DNA from: Bog-756 sp963696495
GTDB lineage: Bacteria > Actinomycetota > Acidimicrobiia > Acidimicrobiales > RAAP-2
Assembly (NCBI GenBank): GCA_963696495.1
Contig: CAVOKJ010000007.1
Location: forward strand, 124,001-188,000
Length of the DNA: 64,000 nt
Direction: 5' to 3'
Both the position numbers and the translations under genes were made by a program. Under the pieces are notes generated by a model that did not search any database, was not told where the DNA came from, and was given only the letters and a program-made list of their open reading frames with translations. Positions 54,239 to 63,073 of the stretch are shown here, piece after piece (the first letter of the stretch is position 1; the number at the start of each line of letters is the position of its first letter).

Positions 54239-54502
54239 ATGGGGCTGTTGCCTGACAGGGTGCTGTTCGAGAGGTTGAGCGGGGCTCTGAATACGATTAC
54301 TCATCGGTCCTCGGTTCGGGACGCCAAGAGCCGGAGGTTCGACCTCACCCCCGATGGTCCGGATGCAACCTTGGTAACGGATACCTACGACTGTACGGAT
54401 TCTCCCGAAGAGGTCCGTAAGGCCGTAGACAACGGGAAGGTGTGGCTCGGTGGCATGGCCAAGACACTGGGCCGCCTCGGCCAGCTGTGCGCGACCCAAT
54501 AA
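54239..54502 (+). pseudogene. SRPBCC-family protein, C-terminal fragment
   Basis: Residues RRFDLTPDGPDATLVTDTYD then CTDSPEEVRKAVDNGKVWLG and MAKTLGRLGQLCAT match the second half of SRPBCC/polyketide-cyclase-like proteins (strand, turn, long final helix). The N-terminal half is absent; the ATG at 54239 lies inside debris from an IS element. Likely truncated by the IS-mediated rearrangement in this area. Confidence 0.55.
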
Positions 54503-54604
54503 TGAGCGGGCCCGAGACGACGGTGACTCCGAGAGGGTCTTAGCCCACATCCAAAGCGCCGGACGGTGACGGTCGGAGTGCGGCGCTACCCCGGATCGAT
54601 GCAC

Positions 54605-55249
54605 TCAGCCTCTCGCCGACCCGAAGTTATCGACATACCACTCCGTCTCATGGTGATCTCGGGCGTCTGGATTCGACCGATGAGTGGGCTCGACCTTGCC
54701 AAGAATGCGGTCAAGTGTGCGGTAGTCCCGTTGACTGAGCACCCTGATGCCATGACGGATCAACAGGGCAGCACAGACACCTTGACCGGCCTGATGATGG
54801 CCGTCTTTGCGTGCCCCTCGGTAGATGACCTGGGATCCGCAGGCGGCACTGATGTCTGTGAGAACCGCCAGACGGACCCGGCTGTCCCGTGCCTGCATCA
54901 ACATGGCATGGGCGGCATCGATCATGGGCTGGGTCCAGTCCTCACCGTTATCGCTGAGGACCAGTGCCCTGCCGTCGAGGACGTCGAACCCATCACCACC
55001 GTGGATGTCCGGGACGGCCCGTGGAGTCCCAAAGGCGAGGTGCTCGGGACAGAAAGTGACGACATGGACGTTCGGGAGCCGGAAGAGTCGGTCGGTGTGA
55101 GCGAACGGTGCGCCGTATGAGGTTCCGTCGACTCCACAGGGGACGCCCAGCAGGCAGGCACTGGCCAGGACCCGCAGTGGGTCCTCCTCGGTGAAAGACG
55201 GCCACGCCCGAATCTCGACTTCGCTCGGGAGGTGATTGACCGCCTTCAT
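54605..55249 (-). CDS. DUF523 family protein
   Basis: A 214-residue protein starting its conserved domain with LASACLLGVPCGVDGTSYG, then VVTFCPEHLAFGTPRAVPDI, LAVLTDISAACGSQVIYRGA and the GVCAALLIRHGIRVLSQ end. Conserved Cys in each segment fit DUF523, a family of uncharacterised proteins possibly binding metal or sulfur. GGGAG lies ten bases before the ATG at 55249. Function unknown. Confidence 0.85.
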   Translation of the reverse strand: MKAVNHLPSEVEIRAWPSFTEEDPLRVLASACLLGVPCGVDGTSYGAPFAHTDRLFRLPNVHVVTFCPEHLAFGTPRAVPDIHGGDGFDVLDGRALVLSDNGEDWTQPMIDAAHAMLMQARDSRVRLAVLTDISAACGSQVIYRGARKDGHHQAGQGVCAALLIRHGIRVLSQRDYRTLDRILGKVEPTHRSNPDARDHHETEWYVDNFGSARG

Positions 55250-55353
55250 GGGCACCATTCTCCCTGCTGCTGACCGCACACCCATTACGTCGACCTGCGA
55301 TGGATTTCCGACCTCTGTTCACCGTCACCCTATGACGAAGGACAGCAGACCCG

Positions 55354-55400
55354 ATAGAGGCGTTTTGCCTGGACGTTTTGCGCCCCACTCCCGGTGTTGT
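55354..55400. repeat. Interspersed repeat family B, long form
   Basis: GATAGAGGCGTTTTGCCTGG onward to CTCCCGGTGTTG; matches 29178-29227. Confidence 0.7.
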
Positions 55401-55542
55401 GCTCCTGGGAACCGGCTGTCACCTGGTGTGGGAGCCGGAGGATGCCTATGTACCAATCGGGCCAAGAACGGGTTTCAGCAACCTGGCTAGGATTCGATCG
55501 ACCGCCATTGCGGTCCAAGCCCCACCAAATGAAGGGGGGGAC

Positions 55543-56862
55543 ATGAATCGAACTTCGGAGCAGACCAATCGTCGCTTCCTGGCAGTGGGACGCAAAGTTC
55601 TAAAACTCTGCGTCCCGGGCTTACTTGCCCTGACCGCCTTGACGGTTGTGGCCATCGTGCCCGCCAGCGCCACTAGGGCGCCTCAGATCAGGAAACCAGA
55701 TGCTCCTCTGGCGGTCACGGCAATCGCCGTCCATGGCGGCGCCATCGTGTCATGGATGGCGCCAGCGTCTGACGGAGGTTCCCCCATCATTGGCTATACG
55801 GTGACCGCCCCGAATGGTGGCCAGACCTGCACGACTATGGGCGCCACCACCTGCACGGTGACCGGTCTGCAAAATGGGCATCGCTACACCCTCAAGGTTC
55901 AAGCTTCAAACGCCACCGGCTTGGGCAAACCATCGAGGGTTCAACTGACGACACTGGGCGTACGGAGACGAGACTGTTCCTTCTTTGGGCCCTATGCGGA
56001 ACTCCAAGGCTGTGACTTGACCGGCGCCAACCTCACGGATGCCAACCTGACGGGTGCCAACCTGACGGGCACCAATCTGACAGGCACCAATCTGACCGAC
56101 GCCAACCTGACCGGCGCCACCCTGACCGACGCCAACCTCGTCAACACCAACCTGGCCGGGGCCACCCTGGACCTCGTGGTTTCGGGCGGGATCACCGACG
56201 GGCCACCGTCCGCTCTTCCCACCAACTGGGCATTCATCTCTCGTTACTTGATAGGTCCCGGCGCCAACCTCACCGGCGCCGACCTGAGCGGCGTCAACCT
56301 GAGTGGTACCACCCTGACCGACGCCAACCTGACTGACGCCAACCTGAGCGACGTAACACTCATCGACTGCAACCTCGAACAAGCCAACCTGACTGACGCC
56401 AACCTGGCCGACGCCGTCCTGTCTGAGGGCTTCTACGAAACCGCCGCCTACCTGGCCAGCGCCAACCTGACCGGCGCCAATCTTACCGGCGCCAATCTGA
56501 GCTTCGTATACCTCGTCGGTGCCGTCCTGACCGACACCGACCTGAGCGGAACCTATCTGGGCTACGCCACCCTGGACTCCGTGGAGTCGGGCGGGATCAC
56601 CGGAATGCCCGTTCTTCCCACCAACTGGGGTCTGGTCGGTGGCTATCTGATCGGTCCCAGTGCCACCCTGATCGACGCCGACCTGACCGGCCTCGACCTG
56701 GACGACGCCGACCTGCCCGACGCCAACCTCACCGGAGCCAACCTCACCGGAGCGACCCTGGCCGGTGCGACACTGACCGGCGTCACCTGGTCGAACACCA
56801 CCTGCCCCGATGGCACCAACAGCGGCAACGACGGCGACACCTGCATCAATAACCTCGGCTGA
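55543..56862 (+). CDS. Exported fibronectin III and pentapeptide-repeat protein
   Basis: A 439-residue protein from the ATG at 55543, with a G-rich ribosome binding site (AAGGGGGGG). A signal peptide (LCVPGLLALTALTVVAIVPA, cleaved near SAT) is followed by one Fn3 domain (about 49-130; SDGGSPIIGYTVTAPNGGQT) and then three blocks of A(N/D)LxGANL pentapeptide repeats separated by two DSVESGGITGMPVLPTNWG-like inserts with WxxxxRYLIGPGA. Pentapeptide tracts form a right-handed square beta-helix. Export of such repeats together with Fn3 is uncommon and suggests a surface scaffold. DNA is repetitive. Confidence 0.88.
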   Translation: MNRTSEQTNRRFLAVGRKVLKLCVPGLLALTALTVVAIVPASATRAPQIRKPDAPLAVTAIAVHGGAIVSWMAPASDGGSPIIGYTVTAPNGGQTCTTMGATTCTVTGLQNGHRYTLKVQASNATGLGKPSRVQLTTLGVRRRDCSFFGPYAELQGCDLTGANLTDANLTGANLTGTNLTGTNLTDANLTGATLTDANLVNTNLAGATLDLVVSGGITDGPPSALPTNWAFISRYLIGPGANLTGADLSGVNLSGTTLTDANLTDANLSDVTLIDCNLEQANLTDANLADAVLSEGFYETAAYLASANLTGANLTGANLSFVYLVGAVLTDTDLSGTYLGYATLDSVESGGITGMPVLPTNWGLVGGYLIGPSATLIDADLTGLDLDDADLPDANLTGANLTGATLAGATLTGVTWSNTTCPDGTNSGNDGDTCINNLG

Positions 56863-56885
56863 CTCAACTAGCGGCTGCTCCTTCC

Positions 56886-56910
56886 GGGTACGGCTGAGTC
56901 GCCCTGATCG
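56886..56910. repeat. Interspersed repeat family A, degenerate
   Basis: GGGTACGGCTGAGTCGCCCT; right arm conserved, left arm worn. Confidence 0.5.
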
Positions 56911-56938
56911 ACGAGTTCGCTGTCTCGATGGAGGTCCC

Positions 56939-56973
56939 CTCAACCCGAGTACGGCTGAGTTCGGACCACTCCC
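56939..56973. repeat. Interspersed repeat family A
   Basis: CTCAACCCGAGTACGGCTGA then GTTCGGACCACTCCC; matches copies with the CACTCCC extension. Confidence 0.6.
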
Positions 56974-57003
56974 AACTCGCCCCGATTCCCCGTCCTCGTA
57001 GAA

Positions 57004-57053
57004 CTCAGCCGGTGCGCGGCTGAGGTCGCCGGGCCCTCGCCTCCCCTGATGGT
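57004..57053. repeat. Interspersed repeat family A with perfect 8-bp arms, joined to family C
   Basis: Arms CTCAGCCG and CGGCTGAG around GTGCG, the most regular copy. It runs directly into CCCTCGCCTCCCCTGATGG, the core of family C. Confidence 0.8.
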
Positions 57054-57396
57054 CTGCGGCGCACCGACAGGCCCGTAGTGCGCAACCGCAGAATGCGACC
57101 AGGCCGCCGGATCAGGCACCAACTGTACTTTCCGCGGCGCCTACATCTACTTCGAAGATCGGGACCGTCGGCCTATGGGCAGGAGCCGGGCTTCCTTTCA
57201 TGATGGGGGGTGAAAGAAAGGTGCTCGTCTTGGCCGGGGGACTGGTCACCGGTCGGCAGACTGGTCGTGCTCATGCATACAATGATTGATTCTTCTAGAC
57301 AGGTGGGGGAAGGTCGCATCAATCGGCGAAGGAACCTATAGCCAGCAACGGTGCAACGGAGGTAGGGGCAGACTCTGGCGCGGAGAGGATGTACCG

Positions 57397-59391
57397 ATGA
57401 ATATCTTCAAGGCGAAGACGATCGTGTCAGCGACGATGGTGTCGCTCCTGGCGGTCCTGACGGCGGTCGGAATGGCAGTGACCGTGCTCTCATCTGGCGA
57501 TGCCGGTGCCGCGACCCGGCTCTTGGCGTCCCGAACCGACCACTCCCGGACGGCGCGCCCGCCCCATGCGGCTGCCGATGCCGCCGGTAAGAACACGGCG
57601 GCGGCCACGTCCCAGTTGGAGGTGTGCAAGGTGGCGGGGGACCCCATCCTCGACAACGTCTCGTTCCCCTTCATCGAAGGGAACTGGTCCGGCTCCTTCT
57701 ACGCGTCGTACTCGCTCACTGCGACGCCTTCACCGGGTGGCTGTGGGCCAAAGTACTCATTCGCCCCGGGGACGACGATCCTCGTCGAGGAGGCCGTCTC
57801 CCCTGGTGTGCCCGTGAACGGTGTCACGCCGAGCTTTAGCGTCAGCAACGGCTCCCTGGCCAGTGTCGTCTCGAACATCGATCTGGCCGCCGTGGTTGTG
57901 GGCTCAGGCCTGACCACGCTCACTGTCACGGACACCACAACTCCACCACCGCCGCAGCAAGGGACGCTGGAGCTGTGCAAGTCGGCAGCTGATAAGTTCG
58001 TCCAGGGATCGTTCGACTTCAACGTCAGTGCCCCTGGATTCAGCTCCCCACAAAGCGTGCCGACTGGCCAGTGCAACGATGTGACGGTTCCGGCCGGCAA
58101 CGTGAGCATCACCGAGAACGTCAAGTTCCCTTACGCCGTGACCAGCCTGTCGGCTATTCCCAAGACTGCGTTGGTCAGCTCCGACCTGAGCACCCAGAAT
58201 GCCGTGGTAGCAGTGCCCTCTGGTGGCACGACCACAGTCTTCTTCAAAAACACCACGCTTACCGGCTTCGTTAAGGTCTGTAAGACAGTGGACCGTCCAG
58301 CTGACAACGTACTGGCGGGCCGGACATTCACCTACTCGGTGACGGCGACTTTTGATGGCCAATCGATCAGTAAGCTTCCCCCCTCTGTATCAGTAATCGC
58401 CGCCAGTTTCGGCACAACGACCTGCTCTTTCGTGAGCAACCGAAAAGGGCCCATCGCTCTGCCGCTCGGTTCATTGGTGACGTTCACCGAGACAGGCCTC
58501 CCGCCCACGATTCAATCGGTGGGGACCAGTGTGAGCCCAGCGAACCTCGACGCTGGAAGCTCGCCCTCTGTCGCCCAGCTCTATGTGGGCAATCTTCCGG
58601 CACCGAACAACTTCGGAAACCTGGGTCGAGGCTCGGTAACCCAAGCCACCTTCACCAACGAAGCGTTCGGCTATGTCGAGGTGTGCAAGGTGTCCTCATC
58701 TATTGAGAATGGCATCCCGTTCCAGTTCTCGATCGGCGGATTGGGGCCGATCCAGCCCGTCCCGGTCGGACTGTGCTCCCAGGGGTTCTTGCTACCGGTT
58801 GGGAGCACCACCATCTCGGAGTCTGTGCCGGCCCACGTTTCGCTTCAGAATGTGTCGAGCACCTCGGGGTCCACGTGGTCGGGAAGCACGGCGACGGTCA
58901 CCATCCCCTTCAATGACGAGAACATCGTGACCTTCGACAACGAGATCAACACCGGGACCCTCAAGATCTGCAAGGCCCAGACCTCTAGTGACGCCGGGCT
59001 GCAGGGGACTGCCTTCAACCTCAAGTACTCCTACGTGCACAACGGAGTGCCGGTCAACGGTCCCATCGAGGCCCTGATGCCTGGCCAATGCACATTGCCC
59101 ATCAACGGAGTGCCGGTCCTGAACCATGATCTCTCGCCGATCCGACTGTCGGTCACAGAACAGACCACCAGCGTGGCCAACATCGGCGTCTTCAGCGTTT
59201 CGGTCGTCGGGGGCGACACTGTGGTCTCCTCCCCGGCCCCGCCGACCCACTTCCTCACCTCACCGGGTGGTGGGACACCCGCCACGGTGGTCCTAAATAG
59301 CCGTGAAGGGATTACCAATGTGACCTTCGTCAACGGGATAGACATCAGGAGCGGACTCCCCGCAGCACGGAGCCGTCTCAAGCGCCGCTGA
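57397..59391 (+). CDS. Exported protein with five SpaA/prealbumin-like Cys-Lys domains
   Basis: A 664-residue protein from the ATG at 57397 (GGAGAGG upstream). Signal peptide VSLLAVLTAVGMAVTVL to about GAA (residue 39). Five domains each begin with a hydrophobic strand ending in Cys-Lys: LEVCKVAG (C77), LELCKSAA (C194), VKVCKTVD (C295), VEVCKVSS (C430), LKICKAQT (C525). Each has a partner Cys 30-48 residues on (116, 226, 343, 460, 565), near a G(Q/L)C or TTC segment, so one disulfide per domain is likely. The fold is prealbumin-like, as in Gram-positive pilin and adhesin stalks. No LPXTG motif; the C-terminus is basic. Confidence 0.82.
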   Translation: MNIFKAKTIVSATMVSLLAVLTAVGMAVTVLSSGDAGAATRLLASRTDHSRTARPPHAAADAAGKNTAAATSQLEVCKVAGDPILDNVSFPFIEGNWSGSFYASYSLTATPSPGGCGPKYSFAPGTTILVEEAVSPGVPVNGVTPSFSVSNGSLASVVSNIDLAAVVVGSGLTTLTVTDTTTPPPPQQGTLELCKSAADKFVQGSFDFNVSAPGFSSPQSVPTGQCNDVTVPAGNVSITENVKFPYAVTSLSAIPKTALVSSDLSTQNAVVAVPSGGTTTVFFKNTTLTGFVKVCKTVDRPADNVLAGRTFTYSVTATFDGQSISKLPPSVSVIAASFGTTTCSFVSNRKGPIALPLGSLVTFTETGLPPTIQSVGTSVSPANLDAGSSPSVAQLYVGNLPAPNNFGNLGRGSVTQATFTNEAFGYVEVCKVSSSIENGIPFQFSIGGLGPIQPVPVGLCSQGFLLPVGSTTISESVPAHVSLQNVSSTSGSTWSGSTATVTIPFNDENIVTFDNEINTGTLKICKAQTSSDAGLQGTAFNLKYSYVHNGVPVNGPIEALMPGQCTLPINGVPVLNHDLSPIRLSVTEQTTSVANIGVFSVSVVGGDTVVSSPAPPTHFLTSPGGGTPATVVLNSREGITNVTFVNGIDIRSGLPAARSRLKRR

Positions 59392-60066
59392 TGTCTATAG
59401 GTCCATTCAAGGAGGATGAGCCGCCACAGCGGAGGGTACGTGGCCGGCCGGATCTCGTGCGCGCGCCCTGCCGGTCACGGGAGACTCTGGGACTCAGCAG
59501 GGGATTCTGGGGCTTGGATAGTCCTTGTCAGCGGTTGATGCGGCCCAGATCGAAAGGCGCGGCGCTAAAGCGGACCGAATGCGTGAAATCGAGTTGTCTC
59601 CGGGTGTCCGTCGCAGTTCGGAATCGTTCGATCGTGGGCGCCTCGCTACTCGCCATACGGTGCCCCCGGCTGGTCTCCGGTCAGTGCGTGCGGCGATCCT
59701 GACCAGGTCTTGAGCCGGACATCGTAATGGCGTGATTCCTGGCAGACCGTAAAGCTACCGCCTCCCGATCCGGCCCCCAGCGTCGCCAAATCCGCCACGT
59801 CGCATGGGCGGTCACGAGGCCCCACGAGAGGGCCAGCTGAATTCACGCCTGTTCGCCGGGCGGTGCTTCGGTGACCTGCCAGCAGGCGACACCCTCAATA
59901 GAACTTACGGATAGCCGCACCGGCCGATTGCTACTATGACAGTCGGGTTCCGCTTTTGAGGTACCTGCGGCGTGCTTCGGTGGACCATCTCTAGCTGATT
60001 CCGAAGCAGGGGGCAATCGTCATCAGAACGGCGTGGATAGGTACGGATAGCGACCAGAGTGATCCG
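59392..60066. other. Long intergenic region, no gene recognised
   Basis: About 675 bases. Short overlapping frames are Arg/Ser-rich and look non-coding. No copy of the interspersed families, no terminator with a T-run and no RNA gene were recognised. It should contain the promoter of the following membrane protein gene. Confidence 0.4.
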
Positions 60067-61962
60067 GTGACTCACCAATCAGCCGGTACTCAAGTGATCG
60101 CTTCGGCCGCACCTGTCGACGTCGCGGTTGCCGACACGCCAGAGAGACTCAGCATCACATTCTTCGCCGGAGTGATCGTTGTGTATCTGATTATCGGCCT
60201 CCTGGCCTACTGGCCTGTACTCCCCGGCATTTCCGACCGGCTGTTCGGCCTCGACGGTGACTTCACGCAATCGGTGTGGTTCATCGCCTGGGTACCCCAT
60301 GCCCTAGCCCACGGGCTTAACCCGTTCTTCACCAACGCCATGTATGCGCCCGTCGGTGTGAATCTGTCCCAGAACACCGCCAGCCCGCTCCTCGGTCTGC
60401 TCACAGCTCCTCTGACGTTGCTGCTGAGCCCCTTGGTCATCGGAAACCTGCTGCTGGTCCTGGCGATGCCGGTATCGGCCACGGCGGCGTTCGTGGTTTT
60501 GAAGAAGTGGCATGTATGGGGCCCGGCCGCCGCGCTCGGTGGCTTGATCTACGGTTTTTCTCCCTACATGGTGGGCCAGGGACTCGGCCATCCCGAGCTC
60601 ATGTTCCTGCCGCTACCCCCGTTCATCGCCCTGACCATCGTCTCTATCCTGCAAACCCGAGGGAGTACCCGGCGACTCGGGATTCAACTCGGGCTGTTGG
60701 TGACGGCCCAGTTCCTCATTTCGCCCGAGGTGCTGGCTGTGGTGTTAGTCCTGGCCTTGCTCGCGGTCGTCTACACAATCGTGCGTCATCCCTCATCGAT
60801 AGAGGCCACGGTCCGCGCCGCAGCCCGTCCGATAACTATCGCCTTCGGCGTGTCGCTTGTCCTGTTGGCCTATCCGATCTGGATGCTGGTCGCCGGACCA
60901 CAACACTTTGCCGGGACGACAGTCCCCCTGTTGAACCCGTACTACAACGACGCCCTCAGCTTTGTGGTCCATGGCCCATTGCAGCGTGTCTCGTTCGGGA
61001 CGCCGGTGAGCTGGAGCGGCACCCAATCGACCTTCTATCCGACCGAAGCGGGTGGGTACATCGGCCTCCCCGTTCTGCTCATGACCGCGTTTCTCGCCTG
61101 GCGATCTCGACGCAGTCCCCGAATGCAGCTGTCCGTGGCTCTATTCGTCACCTCGGCGCTGCTTTCGCTTGGCCCCTATCTCTACATCCACGGACGATCG
61201 ACCCATATCCCCATGCCGTTTCTCGTGCTTGGTCACCTTCCCTTTCTCAACGACGTCCTTCCGATCCGGATCTCGTTCGAGGTGGACGCGTGCCTTGCCG
61301 CCGTGATCGCTTTCGGGTTTGACGACCTGCATCGGGCGCTGACGCCCAGAGGGTCAAGCCATGCCCACCAGGAACGGTGGGCTGGCCGGAGAGCGGCGGC
61401 GGTGCTCCTCTTGGCGCTGGTCACGCTGGTGGTCACCCAACTCCCGGAATGGCCATATCGGGGCCCGACGGCGGCCGGATTGCCAGTCGGTGTCCGACAG
61501 GCCATTCCCCCGGGGGACCCGGTGGCGGTCACCTATCCCTACACCCAGTATCCCTACCTACAACCGATGGTCTGGCAAGCAGACAGCGGGTTCGCCTTCC
61601 GTATGCTCGGGGGCTACGCCCGCCACTCCAACGCACACGGCAATGGTGCCGGATCGTCTCCTATCTCGATGGATCCTCCGGGCCTGCAGCAGTTTCTCAT
61701 CCGCCAGCAATTCCTGGCCGATCCTCTCGTGAATCCGTTCGCCACGGCCAACTCCTTCCCGGCTCCGACCGGCTCGGAACTGATTGCGGCTACCCGTACG
61801 ACACTGGTCAACTATCACGTGCGGTTGATCATTGTGGACCATTCAATGGGAGAGAGCGGCCCGGTGGTGAAACTGTTCGACACTGTCCTCGGTCCGCCCA
61901 GCCTCACAGTTGGTCACTACGTCGTCTGGGTGGAAGAGCACGGTGTGGCCAAACAGCACTAG
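60067..61962 (+). CDS. Multispanning GT-C-like membrane glycosyltransferase
   Basis: A 631-residue membrane protein with about 12 helices. The first extracytoplasmic loop carries an acidic pair (GLDGDFTQSVWFIAWVPHAL), the usual place for GT-C catalytic Asp, followed by LSQNTASPLLGLLTAPL and YGFSPYMVGQGLGHPEL, a pattern common to actinobacterial GT-C or mannosyltransferase-like proteins. The last 150 residues form an extracytoplasmic domain. It probably transfers a sugar from a polyprenyl-phosphate donor to a wall glycan or protein. GTG start. It stands alone on the strand. Confidence 0.75.
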   Translation: MTHQSAGTQVIASAAPVDVAVADTPERLSITFFAGVIVVYLIIGLLAYWPVLPGISDRLFGLDGDFTQSVWFIAWVPHALAHGLNPFFTNAMYAPVGVNLSQNTASPLLGLLTAPLTLLLSPLVIGNLLLVLAMPVSATAAFVVLKKWHVWGPAAALGGLIYGFSPYMVGQGLGHPELMFLPLPPFIALTIVSILQTRGSTRRLGIQLGLLVTAQFLISPEVLAVVLVLALLAVVYTIVRHPSSIEATVRAAARPITIAFGVSLVLLAYPIWMLVAGPQHFAGTTVPLLNPYYNDALSFVVHGPLQRVSFGTPVSWSGTQSTFYPTEAGGYIGLPVLLMTAFLAWRSRRSPRMQLSVALFVTSALLSLGPYLYIHGRSTHIPMPFLVLGHLPFLNDVLPIRISFEVDACLAAVIAFGFDDLHRALTPRGSSHAHQERWAGRRAAAVLLLALVTLVVTQLPEWPYRGPTAAGLPVGVRQAIPPGDPVAVTYPYTQYPYLQPMVWQADSGFAFRMLGGYARHSNAHGNGAGSSPISMDPPGLQQFLIRQQFLADPLVNPFATANSFPAPTGSELIAATRTTLVNYHVRLIIVDHSMGESGPVVKLFDTVLGPPSLTVGHYVVWVEEHGVAKQH

Positions 61963-62133
61963 CCCCCTTCGCCCATGCATACGCTCCGGAGTCCAATCGG
62001 CACCACTGGTGGTCGTTCGTGTTTCCAGTGGAATGGTCCGAACTCCTAGGTCCACGTTTCTCACAACTTCCTAATACGGTTGTGCAAAAGTGGGGTTGAA
62101 GCTAAGGCCGTAGTTAGAGAGGGACTCGGTTAT

Positions 62134-62547
62134 ATGACGGCTGATGTGTCTGGTGACAGAGGTGTTGAAACCGACAGTGACACTGTCCAGATCCTGAACT
62201 GGCTCTGGCGAGGGAGCCCGCGAACCGACTCGCTCGTAGCCGCGACGGCTGCTGCACTCCACGCGCTGGCTAATGGTCAGGGGCCTGGGTTAGCTGCGGT
62301 TGATGCGGTCCGGGCATCGGCCTTGAGCCTTCAGCAATGGGTCGAGGACAATCCCTGCCCCGATCAGAGGATGGGTGACCGGTGTGAGGTATTCGTTGCC
62401 CGATACCGATTCGTCTGCCTGGAGATGGGGTCAGACCGCATGCGACTGCCTCCCGACCATATCGAGGTGATGATCGACCGGCTCGCCACCCTCAACGTCG
62501 AGTTCGAGAAGTTCTTAGCGCAGCCAGTAACGGGCCACGGGGCCTAG
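62134..62547 (+). CDS. Hypothetical soluble protein, 137 aa
   Basis: A 137-residue protein from the ATG at 62134, with GAGGGA 10-15 bases upstream. No signal or membrane segment. It is mostly helical: VQILNWLWRGSPRTDSLVAA, GLAAVDAVRASALSLQQWVE, DHIEVMIDRLATLNVEFEKF. Two Cys lie around residues 78 and 86. No family recognised. Confidence 0.55.
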   Translation: MTADVSGDRGVETDSDTVQILNWLWRGSPRTDSLVAATAAALHALANGQGPGLAAVDAVRASALSLQQWVEDNPCPDQRMGDRCEVFVARYRFVCLEMGSDRMRLPPDHIEVMIDRLATLNVEFEKFLAQPVTGHGA

Positions 62548-63073
62548 GGGCAGGCCCTGCAGAGGCTGAAGGTGGACCCTGGCCCGACAGCGGAACGGAC
62601 CGAAATGGATTTGAACTGGCCTGGACTGCCGGTCGCGGTGACGGTCATGGTCCGGCGCCTGACTATCGCGTCTGGTGGGGTTGGGGTTGCTTGGATCGCC
62701 GCCATGAGAATCGGGCGAACAGCGCGGGATCGGTCCGTCCGCACCGAGGAGGACTGTCTGGAATGCCCCTACCACTGGATAGCGCCGCTTTTGGCGCGCA
62801 ATTGCCGGTGGGCTCAATAGGGGCCGGCGTCCGCCTGACTGTCTAAGCGCGCCGGCCTTCGATTGTCTGTCTCGCAAAAGGGCAGCGTCAAGGGTCCCGG
62901 TCCAGCGGACCGGTTCGGCGGGAACCAATCTCTCTGACAGGCGGGTGTCAGGCCGGCCCGGGAGGACACTCGGCGCTAGCGGCCCCGCGAAAGGAGCCCC
63001 GCCTGTTTCGAGACGGGGCTCCTTTCGTTCTTCCCAACAGATCAGCGAATCGCCGATCCGTTGGTGCTACGGG
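62548..63073. other. Intergenic region containing a strong terminator
   Basis: About 525 bases without a firm gene. The only clear structure is the hairpin at 62989-63026, placed between converging genes. Confidence 0.5.
62989..63026. terminator. Strong bidirectional-type hairpin terminator
   Basis: Perfect 13-base arms GAAAGGAGCCCCG and CGGGGCTCCTTTC around a 12-base loop, followed by GTTCTTCC on the plus strand and bounded by CGC on the other side. It lies 48 bases after the stop of the minus-strand secreted protein gene and about 440 bases after the plus-strand gene. Confidence 0.85.

Larger units (their letters stand above)
56863..57396. other. Intergenic region with several family A copies
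   Basis: About 530 bases between two surface-protein genes. Family A copies lie at 56886-56910, 56939-56973 and 57004-57030, the last followed by a family C segment. The rest has no gene; the promoter of the SpaA-like gene must lie near its 3' end. Confidence 0.5.

Noticed and set aside
20850..54502. Prophage or conjugative element
   Set aside because: No integrase of the tyrosine or serine type, capsid, terminase, relaxase or type IV secretion gene was seen; mobility genes are IS transposases only.
62600..62680. tRNA gene on the minus strand
   Set aside because: GGATTTGAAC looks like a T-loop, but the flanking bases do not form a T-stem, and no acceptor or anticodon arms could be paired.
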